Shown here in pieces: positions 37,111-44,184 of a stretch of 64,000 nt of DNA. The notes below the pieces were generated by a model. That model saw only the letters and a program-made list of their open reading frames with translations. It was not told the origin of the DNA and ran no database searches. Each line of letters begins with the position of its first letter. Positions within the stretch are counted from its first letter, which is position 1. The position numbers and the translations under genes are program-made. Location: positions 112,306-176,305 of the forward strand of contig LBON01000001.1 in assembly GCA_000989525.1 (NCBI GenBank), in the 5' to 3' direction. Source of the stretch: a candidate division TM6 bacterium GW2011_GWF2_32_72 (lineage in GTDB: Bacteria > Babelota > Babeliae > Babelales > GWF2-32-72).

Positions 37111-37917
37111 ATGAAAATTTATTCTTTAGCAAGTCGTTTATCTCGTTCATTTTTTTCATCGTTTTTTTTAAAACCGATGGTTTTTTGGGATAGAACACAT
37201 GGTTTTTTGAAAAGAAACACAGAGGAAGAAACAACTAGAAAGATTGTAGCGTATAGCCAGAAGGACAGAGATAAATGGGTTGAACAAAAAACTTTTACTA
37301 TTTCTGCCGGGGCAAAAGTTTTGGATGTTGGGGCCGGAACGTGCCCATATAAAAATTTATTTAAACATTGCGAATATAGGACTCATGACTTCAAAAAATA
37401 TGAGGGTCCAAAGTTGGATGCTAAAGAATATGGTCATATAGATTATGTTTCTGACATTTGCAGTATACCTGTGAAAGATAGCTCTTTTGATGTGATTTTA
37501 TGTACAGAGGTTTTAGAGCACGTGCCAATGCCTATTGATGCGTTGCAAGAAATGGCTCGAATTTTAAAACCTGGTGGAAGGCTTTTTCTTACGGCGCCTT
37601 TTACCGCTGGACAGCATCAGCTACCCTTCCATTATTATAGTGGATTTGCACCGGCTTGGTATAAGCATTTTTGCGCTGAATTTGGGCTTTCAATAGCAGA
37701 ATTAACTCCAAATAAAGGGTATTTTAAGTTTATGGCTATGGAGACCAATCGTGTAGCCCATTACATAAAGGCTGATGAAAAACTTCAGGATAAAGACTTT
37801 GATCTAAAATATTATTTATTTGGAATATGGATGCCTAATTATTTAGAAAAATTAGAGAAGAAAAAGTTTATTGATACATTTACGACGGGTTTTTTTGTTG
37901 AGGCTATTAAAAAATAG
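37111..37917 (+). CDS. Class I SAM-dependent methyltransferase
   Basis: Seen: motif I VLDVGAGTCPYKNLF, SDICSIPVKDSSFDVILCTE (acidic and post-I motifs), LEHVPMPIDALQEMARILKPGGRLFLTAPF and a C-terminal part with HQLPFHYYSGFAPAWYK. This is the Methyltransf_11 group seen in O-antigen clusters. I start at the ATG at 37111 after AGTAGGG, not at the TTG at 37102. It is followed after 14 bases by the next gene, so 37111, 37932 and 38814 look like one plus-strand operon. No signal peptide is evident. Confidence 0.83.
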   Translation: MKIYSLASRLSRSFFSSFFLKPMVFWDRTHGFLKRNTEEETTRKIVAYSQKDRDKWVEQKTFTISAGAKVLDVGAGTCPYKNLFKHCEYRTHDFKKYEGPKLDAKEYGHIDYVSDICSIPVKDSSFDVILCTEVLEHVPMPIDALQEMARILKPGGRLFLTAPFTAGQHQLPFHYYSGFAPAWYKHFCAEFGLSIAELTPNKGYFKFMAMETNRVAHYIKADEKLQDKDFDLKYYLFGIWMPNYLEKLEKKKFIDTFTTGFFVEAIKK

Positions 37918-37931
37918 TTTTTGAGGATTTT

Positions 37932-38804
37932 ATGTTTTTTCTAGCGGAGCTTTTGATCAATTTTTTCTTTAGAAAAAATTTCAATCAGAAAACGGATTTA
38001 ATTGTTTTTTCTTATGATCGTCCAATTCAGCTTTATGCATTTTTGGAATCTGTAGAAAAATATGTTTTAGGTCTAAATAATATTTATATAATCTATCGAT
38101 CTAGTGATTTAGAGTTTGATCAGGGTTACGATTGTGTAAAGCATGATTTTAGCAATGTGATATTTTGTAAACAAAAAAATAAATCAGATTTTAAACATTG
38201 GACAGCTAAGGCTTTTTTTCAAAAAGATTCGAATAATGTGATCTTTGCGGTTGATGATATTATTATTAAGGATTTTATTGATTTAAAAAAATGTGTATGC
38301 GTCTTAATAGAAAACAAAGCCTATGGTTTTTATTTGCGTTTGGGAAAAAATATAACAGAAAGTTATTCATGCAATATAATAACAGGTATTCCTCAACATG
38401 AAGAGGTTGCTCCTGGTATATTTAAATACCGTATTTTCTCTGGCGCGGGAGACTGGTGTTATCCAAATACAGTTGATATGACTTTGTATAGAAAGAAAGA
38501 TATTGCTTTAAAGTTATTTTTAATGCCTTGGGATACCCCAAACTCTTTGGAAGCTGCATGGTCAAAAGGTGCTCGTTTTATAAATAAAAGCAGTTACGGC
38601 TTATTTCTTGAAGAGTCTAAAATTATAAATATTCCCGCAAATTTAGTTCAGAATGAGCAATTAAATAGGTATTCAGAATCAATTTCTACAAAAGAGTTGT
38701 TGTTATTATTTCAAGCGAGTAAAAAAATAAATATAGAACCCTTTTTTAAAATTAAGAATAAGTCGCCGCATATGGAATGTAAGTTTGACTTTATTAATAG
38801 GTAG
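37932..38804 (+). CDS. Probable GT-A-type glycosyltransferase
   Basis: Not firmly recognised. Seen: a hydrophobic N-terminus (FFLAELLINFFF), then LIVFSYDRPIQLYAFLESV, which resembles the 'xxxxYNRPxxLxxxLxSV' opening of GT2-like enzymes, and a later VIFAVDDIIIKDF that could be the Asp-Asp metal site. GAGDWCYPNTVDMTLYRK is like an acceptor loop. The C-terminal HMECKFDF and LVQNEQLNR segments resemble bacterial 'glycosyltransferase' proteins of unclear class. A role in the surface glycan follows from context between a methyltransferase and a flippase. Confidence 0.55.
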   Translation: MFFLAELLINFFFRKNFNQKTDLIVFSYDRPIQLYAFLESVEKYVLGLNNIYIIYRSSDLEFDQGYDCVKHDFSNVIFCKQKNKSDFKHWTAKAFFQKDSNNVIFAVDDIIIKDFIDLKKCVCVLIENKAYGFYLRLGKNITESYSCNIITGIPQHEEVAPGIFKYRIFSGAGDWCYPNTVDMTLYRKKDIALKLFLMPWDTPNSLEAAWSKGARFINKSSYGLFLEESKIINIPANLVQNEQLNRYSESISTKELLLLFQASKKINIEPFFKIKNKSPHMECKFDFINR

Positions 38805-38813
38805 GGACGCATT

Positions 38814-40397
38814 ATGTCATCTGTGAAAAACAAAACGATTGAACTTGGAGTTTGGGCTTTTTTAAGTAAGTTTTTGGGAGGCTTGAGGGAGCTTTTATTA
38901 GCTCGGTTTATAGGTGCGGGTGTTTTTTCTGATGCGTTTTTTACAGCCTTTAATTTGATAAATTCATTGCGTTCTGTTTTTGCAGATGGAGCCTTAGGTG
39001 TCTCATCTTTGCCGACGATTGTTCGTTTGGTTAGTGCGGGTGATAAAAAAATAGCATGTGGCTTGATCTCTTTACTATTGTTTTTTTTTGAATCGGTTAT
39101 TTTTTTTGTTTGTGGTTTGGGGATTTGGTTTGCGCCACAAATTATTTTTGTTTTTCAGCCTGGATTTTCTCCTGAAACAATAGCTCTAGCTATTCCGTTT
39201 TTTAGATTGCTTATGCCAATGATTTTTTTTATAACAGCAAATGCCATTTTGACTACAGCTTTGCATTCAGTTAATCATTTTACTGTTCCAGCAATGTCTC
39301 CGACTATTTTGAATATATTTTTTTTAGTTGGAATTTTTGGAGCTTATTTTTGTAATTCGTATTTTTTAATTCCAATGGCGCTTTCTATAAATTTATTATG
39401 TGTTTTTTTGGTTGCAGGTGTTATTGTTCAATTTATTTTACATTTGATTATGTATTTTAAGCAGGGTTTTATTTTTTGTTGTATTAATAGGAGAGTTTTT
39501 AATAATTTTAAAACCGTTATAAATGTTTTTTGGCCAAGTGTAATAGGGGCAAGCATTGGTCAATTTAATTTTCTGATTGATACAAGGTTTGCTTCTTATC
39601 TCCAGGCTGGGTCAGTTTCTTTGATAAGTTATGCAAATAAATTTGTGGATCTGCCATTAACCGTTTTTGCATCATCTTTTGCAACAATTATGCTTCCTTC
39701 TTTTTCCAGGGTTGCATTGGAGGATGAGGAAGAGCTTAGTTTTTTGGTTCAAGAATCATTTAAATTAATTCTTTGGGTTACATTACCGATGACTCTTTTT
39801 TTCTTTGTTTTTGCGGAAAAGTTTTTTACAACAATGTTGGTTTCAAAAAGATTTACTTTGGAGCAGGCCGTAGAAGCTGGGATGATATTTAAAACGTTAG
39901 CTATAGGGATTTTTGCATTAGCTTTACAAAAAATTGTTGCCAATATTTATTATTCAAAAAATCAAAATTATATTATCACCATTTCTGGCTTGTCAACGTT
40001 ATTTATTAATGTGTTATTAAATAATTTACTTGTAAAAAACTATGGCGCAATGGGTTTGACTTTCGCGACAACTGTTTCTCAAACTTCACAAACTTTGATT
40101 TTGGTGTTTTTACTTCAATCTAAATTTGGGGTGACTTTTAATATTAAAAGTTTGAGTAGATTTCTTTTTAAAGTTTCATTACAGATGCTTTTGGGGGCAT
40201 TACTATTTGGTGCGGCATACCTTGTAGTCAATAAATTTATTATGTTTACTATTCCTGAATCAATTAAGTTTTTTCTTTTGAATCAGTTTGGTTATTGGTT
40301 ATGGGTAGGGCCTCTTTCATGTTTGCTGGGGCTATTTTTTTTAATTTCAAGAAAATCTTTTGGGATAAATTTGTTCTTTATGGATGGAGAATTCTAA
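38814..40397 (+). CDS. Second MurJ/MviN-family flippase, divergent
   Basis: This is a paralogue of murJ at 19183, similar over its whole length (527 residues, about 14 membrane segments; FSDAFF, LHSVNHF, FASSFATIMLPSFS shared). Key positions differ from E. coli MurJ: R18 becomes K (SKFLGG), R270 becomes K (YANKFVD), the KLPN motif becomes NLIN, and AEGA becomes ADGA, while R24, D39 and R52 equivalents stay. This and its place in a glycan locus suggest a flippase for another lipid-linked sugar (a Wzx-like role). It lies 9 bases after the probable glycosyltransferase and overlaps the convergent gene by 4 bases. Confidence 0.88.
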   Translation: MSSVKNKTIELGVWAFLSKFLGGLRELLLARFIGAGVFSDAFFTAFNLINSLRSVFADGALGVSSLPTIVRLVSAGDKKIACGLISLLLFFFESVIFFVCGLGIWFAPQIIFVFQPGFSPETIALAIPFFRLLMPMIFFITANAILTTALHSVNHFTVPAMSPTILNIFFLVGIFGAYFCNSYFLIPMALSINLLCVFLVAGVIVQFILHLIMYFKQGFIFCCINRRVFNNFKTVINVFWPSVIGASIGQFNFLIDTRFASYLQAGSVSLISYANKFVDLPLTVFASSFATIMLPSFSRVALEDEEELSFLVQESFKLILWVTLPMTLFFFVFAEKFFTTMLVSKRFTLEQAVEAGMIFKTLAIGIFALALQKIVANIYYSKNQNYIITISGLSTLFINVLLNNLLVKNYGAMGLTFATTVSQTSQTLILVFLLQSKFGVTFNIKSLSRFLFKVSLQMLLGALLFGAAYLVVNKFIMFTIPESIKFFLLNQFGYWLWVGPLSCLLGLFFLISRKSFGINLFFMDGEF

Positions 40398-41347
40398 TTT
40401 TTAATTAGATTAATTAGTTGTTGAGTAGATGCTTCATCAGATAGATTTTCTTCCAACCATTTTCTAGGTGAAAATTGTTTAAGATTCAAATTTTTTAAAA
40501 TATCTTCTAATTCATCTAAACTTTGCCATTGTTTACCCGTTGATTCGGTAAGATATGGGCAAGAAGATGTTTTGAATTCAATCTCATTGAAAGTTATTAT
40601 TGTACTTTTATCCCATACCAGAGTGGGGACATTTTTTGACCAACTTTCTGCAAGCGCCAAGCCTTGTGATTCCGAACCACTTAAAAAAACGGCTATGCTA
40701 CATTTGTTTAATAGATTAAGGTAGTCATTCAATTTATAATGGCCGTATTTGATAATATTTGTTTTCCATCCATTTTTTTCTAAAACGTCTTTTACTCGAT
40801 CGCAAAATTCTTTCCCTTCAGTTTTCCAATAAATTAGGGCTAGTTTTTCTTTGTTTAGATTTGGTGATGGGTTGTTATCTAAATTTATGCTGGATGGCCA
40901 AACTTTTATTTTACTTTCAAGTTCAGGATATTTTTTTACGATACCATCTTTGACCCATTGACATGGAACTAGATAAAGATCTATTTCTGGCGCTTTTAAT
41001 GCTTCAAAGCTTTTTAATGCTGTATTGGGTCCCACGATGAGTTTTTTAATTTGGCCATTCCTTTTTTGTTTAATCATTTGGTGAAGTGTATGCAAACTGT
41101 TTTGGGTTATTACAGTGTCGCCTATATCCGAATTTATCTCTGGATTAAGATTGAATGGGATATTTAATTTTTTTAGTCCTCTGATTAAAGAATCTGTAAC
41201 TACTTGAGGGCCGTTTTGTTGTTTTGGTTTTGAAAGAATTGTAATTATTTTTGGTTTAGAAATTGATACTTGTGATTGATGATAGTTTTTCAGAAGACTT
41301 AAGCATAATAATACACCTAAAATTATATAATATTTTTTTGTATTCAT
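40394..41347 (-). CDS. GT1-like (GT-B) glycosyltransferase with N-terminal anchor
   Basis: Seen: an N-terminal anchor (about residues 5-20), then a GT-B-like protein: GPQVVTDSLIRGLKKL, which resembles the usual 'GGxxxVxxxLxxxL' opening, LYLVPCQWVKD, KVWPSSINLD, and the C-terminal CSIAVFLSGSESQGLALAESW. The 'E-x7-E' type motif of GT4-like enzymes (SESQGLALAE) is present. At 317 residues it is short for the family. As in other minus-strand genes here, the basic residues in front of the hydrophobic segment predict that the enzyme faces outward. Confidence 0.75.
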   Translation of the reverse strand: MNTKKYYIILGVLLCLSLLKNYHQSQVSISKPKIITILSKPKQQNGPQVVTDSLIRGLKKLNIPFNLNPEINSDIGDTVITQNSLHTLHQMIKQKRNGQIKKLIVGPNTALKSFEALKAPEIDLYLVPCQWVKDGIVKKYPELESKIKVWPSSINLDNNPSPNLNKEKLALIYWKTEGKEFCDRVKDVLEKNGWKTNIIKYGHYKLNDYLNLLNKCSIAVFLSGSESQGLALAESWSKNVPTLVWDKSTIITFNEIEFKTSSCPYLTESTGKQWQSLDELEDILKNLNLKQFSPRKWLEENLSDEASTQQLINLIKN

Positions 41348-41460
41348 TATGTTTTCCTTTGGTTTTGATTGGTAGTAAAAAATTATAAATTTTATATTCG
41401 TAAAAATAAAACCTTTTTTGTAGAATGTCGTACTATGTTTTATTTTTCAAGGGAGTAGTC

Positions 41461-43215
41461 ATGAACAAATATTTAAGAAAAGCTATTACGGCAGTTAAAA
41501 ATCCAGATTTAGTATGGAAAAGAATTAATCATATTCTTAAATTTATTTTTAAGATGCGGTTAACCAAACAGACCATTTATTTTTGGGGAGGAAGTTTTGG
41601 GGATTTTTATAAAGTTTCTTCTAGCGGCGGAACGGGAGAAAGAACTATGTTCTTTTTAATGCAGCGTTTGAATGCAGCCGGCATTGCGTTAGAAAGGGTC
41701 GCGAGTTTTTCTTTGCTTCCTAGAAATATGTTTCTTTTTTGTTTTGATGTTCCTAGTAAAGATAATTTGAAAAAATTAGCCAATAGAAGTAAAAATAAAA
41801 ACATTCTTTTTTTGTGGGAGCCACCTTCTGTTAAGCCTGAAAATTATGACGTAGCTTTTCATGAGCCATTTTCAAAAGTATTTACATGGAACGATGACCT
41901 TGTTGACAATAAAAAATATTTTAAGTTTTTTTATCCACAGCCAGATTTAAATGTTAATTCAGAATTAAATTTTATAGAAAAAAAGCTTTGTGCGATGGTT
42001 GCTTATAATAAGACTTCCAATCATGAAAATGAACTTTATTCTGAACGAAAGACAGTTATAGACTTTTATGAAAATAAGTCGGGGAATGATTTTGATTTAT
42101 ATGGTCGTGGGTGGGAGAGATGTGGTTATAAAAATTATAAAGGTAGTGTTGTAGATAAAATAGAAACCTTAAAAAATTATAAATTTAATTATTGTTATGA
42201 AAACATAAAAGATGAAAAGGGGTATGTTTCAGAAAAACTTTTTGATTCTTTTGTTGCAGGTGTTGTTCCTATCTACCTTGGAGCTTTGAATGTTCAAGAT
42301 TATGTGCCCCAAGAATGTTTTATTTCTAGAAATGATTTTCAGTCCCTCGAGGAATTGCATAATTATATTTCGTCAATGTCCCAAAATGAATATGAGTTAT
42401 ATTTAAAGAATATTAAAAATTTTATTGAATCCGATAAATCTAAGTTTTTTTCTTGGATTTGGTTTGCAAATCTTGTTATTGAGAGTTTAGATTTTAATTT
42501 AAATATTCAAAAAGTTTTTCAAAAGTCTGAGCTACAGTTGATTAATAGATTAAAGGATGAGGTTATTAAAATTAATCGAGCTAGCTTTCAAGGTGCTTAT
42601 AGAAGTCAATATGGGCAGGATAGATTTGTTTATGAAACATTTTTTAAAAATAAAAGCGACGGTGTTTTTGTAGACATTGGTGCCACAGATGGTGAGACTA
42701 TAAGTAATACATTCTTTTTTGAAAAATCGTTGGGCTGGAAGGGTATTTGCGCCGAGCCGCGTGGTTCTGTTTTTAACAAACTTTCTGATAAAAGGAATTG
42801 TGTTTGTTTTAATGGTTGTATAACAGATTTTAATGGTGAGACGGAGTTTTTAGAAATAGATGGTTATTCTCAAGACTTGAGTGGAATTGTAAAAAGTTAT
42901 GATTCAAGACATCTTCAAAGAATAGAAACAGAGTTGGAAAATTATGGAGGCGCAAGTAAAAAAATAAAAACTAAATGTCGTCGATTGAATGATCTTTTAA
43001 AAGAAAATAATTTTGCTAGGGTAGATTACTTAAGTCTCGATATAGAAGGTGGAGAGTTAGATGTGCTAAAAGGTATTAATTTTGATGATGTTTTTATAGA
43101 TGTTATTGATGTAGAAAATAATTACAAAGATTCTCGCATCAAAGATTACTTGATGGGTCAAGGTTATGAACTAGTTTCTAGAATAGCTTGCGATGAAATT
43201 TATCGAAAGATTTAA
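41461..43215 (+). CDS. GT10 fucosyltransferase fused to FkbM methyltransferase
   Basis: Residues about 1-360 match alpha-1,3/4-fucosyltransferases (GT10): the GDP-fucose motif appears as CYENIKDEKGYVSEKLF (about residue 245) followed by AGVVPIYLG and a later proline-phenylalanine-isoleucine stretch (PQECFISRNDF). Residues about 382-580 are an FkbM methyltransferase (SQYGQDRF, VDIGATDGETISN, AEPRG, LSLDIEGGELDVLKG). The enzyme pair suggests that fucose is added and then, or beforehand, O-methylated. I start at the ATG at 41461 after AAGGGAG. GDP-fucose is supplied by manC, gmd and fcl in the same locus. No signal peptide is seen. Confidence 0.88.
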   Translation: MNKYLRKAITAVKNPDLVWKRINHILKFIFKMRLTKQTIYFWGGSFGDFYKVSSSGGTGERTMFFLMQRLNAAGIALERVASFSLLPRNMFLFCFDVPSKDNLKKLANRSKNKNILFLWEPPSVKPENYDVAFHEPFSKVFTWNDDLVDNKKYFKFFYPQPDLNVNSELNFIEKKLCAMVAYNKTSNHENELYSERKTVIDFYENKSGNDFDLYGRGWERCGYKNYKGSVVDKIETLKNYKFNYCYENIKDEKGYVSEKLFDSFVAGVVPIYLGALNVQDYVPQECFISRNDFQSLEELHNYISSMSQNEYELYLKNIKNFIESDKSKFFSWIWFANLVIESLDFNLNIQKVFQKSELQLINRLKDEVIKINRASFQGAYRSQYGQDRFVYETFFKNKSDGVFVDIGATDGETISNTFFFEKSLGWKGICAEPRGSVFNKLSDKRNCVCFNGCITDFNGETEFLEIDGYSQDLSGIVKSYDSRHLQRIETELENYGGASKKIKTKCRRLNDLLKENNFARVDYLSLDIEGGELDVLKGINFDDVFIDVIDVENNYKDSRIKDYLMGQGYELVSRIACDEIYRKI

Positions 43216-43216
43216 T

Positions 43217-44164
43217 TTAGCAAAGTTCTTTTTTTAATTGTTCGCGAAACTTTTTAAAATAGTTGAAATCCATATGTTTGTGCCAATATCGAGTGTCTTG
43301 ACCACAGAGGGCGTCCATTAATGATCCAAAATCAAAAATGAATATGTTATCAACTTTTTTCCAAAGTCTTTTTGCTAGCGGTCTTCCAGAACAACCCATG
43401 GAAATTACAACAATTTTATAATCATTGTTTTTATTTAAATTTTGTATTGCGGCTATTTCGATTTGATTTATGGATGAATATGAGTTGCTGCTAGGTGTAG
43501 GTATAAAGTGGCAGTTTTTTCCAAAAAGCAGTTCGATGAGTTCTTGCGGAATATTTTTATTACCAATAAGTATAGCGCAGTTAGATTGTTTTAAAAATTT
43601 TAAAAAATTTATGCATTCAGAGACTCTACTGGTTGCTGCAAATATAAGGGCCATTGGCGAGTAGACATCCGTTACTTCACCCCAAAAAGGGCGAGCTTTT
43701 GTTAGCAATTCAAAGCATCTTTCATATGGTCTTGAGCCATTTCCCGGATACATTCCCTTTTCTAAACTTTTAAGCTCCGGGCATTGTAAAGGCAGTGTTT
43801 TAAGAATATTAGTATCATTCAATTGTAGGGTTTCTTGCATTTCTGATTGTAATTCTAGATTAGGTATTTGATATAAATCTTTAATTCCATGAGCAAGTAA
43901 AATGTCACCATCACCAAATCTTAAATAGGCTCCCTTTTTTTTGTTAAGTATAATTTGTTTGATTTTATCTAGTGTCTCCTCGGTATTATATAGCTTTAAG
44001 TTTGGAAATTCTGTTTTAATTATTTGATTTTGTAACATTTCTTGTATAACCAGTTGTCGTCGTTTGATCTTTTTAAATATAAAATAAATAAATGCGACAA
44101 TTATTGCCCCATGTATTGTTCCTAATAGTATGAGTATTAGGAATGTTATGTTGTCTGTTATCAT
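43217..44164 (-). CDS. GT-D fold glycosyltransferase (DUF1792-like) with N-terminal anchor
   Basis: Seen: one strong membrane helix at the N-terminus (about residues 7-30), then YLRFGDGDILLAHGI, which corresponds to the 'sRfGDGE' opening of the DUF1792/GT-D fold, and later IVVISMGCSGRPLAKRLW and DFGSLMDALCG (family 'DxGxxxD'). GT-D enzymes transfer glucose onto glycans in streptococcal adhesins. Here the N-terminus (MITDN, no basic residue) followed by KKIKRR after the helix predicts N-out/C-in, so this one may face the cytoplasm. The convergent gene ends just 1 base away. Confidence 0.75.
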   Translation of the reverse strand: MITDNITFLILILLGTIHGAIIVAFIYFIFKKIKRRQLVIQEMLQNQIIKTEFPNLKLYNTEETLDKIKQIILNKKKGAYLRFGDGDILLAHGIKDLYQIPNLELQSEMQETLQLNDTNILKTLPLQCPELKSLEKGMYPGNGSRPYERCFELLTKARPFWGEVTDVYSPMALIFAATSRVSECINFLKFLKQSNCAILIGNKNIPQELIELLFGKNCHFIPTPSSNSYSSINQIEIAAIQNLNKNNDYKIVVISMGCSGRPLAKRLWKKVDNIFIFDFGSLMDALCGQDTRYWHKHMDFNYFKKFREQLKKELC

Positions 44165-44184
44165 TTAATAAAATTCCTCGAAGG

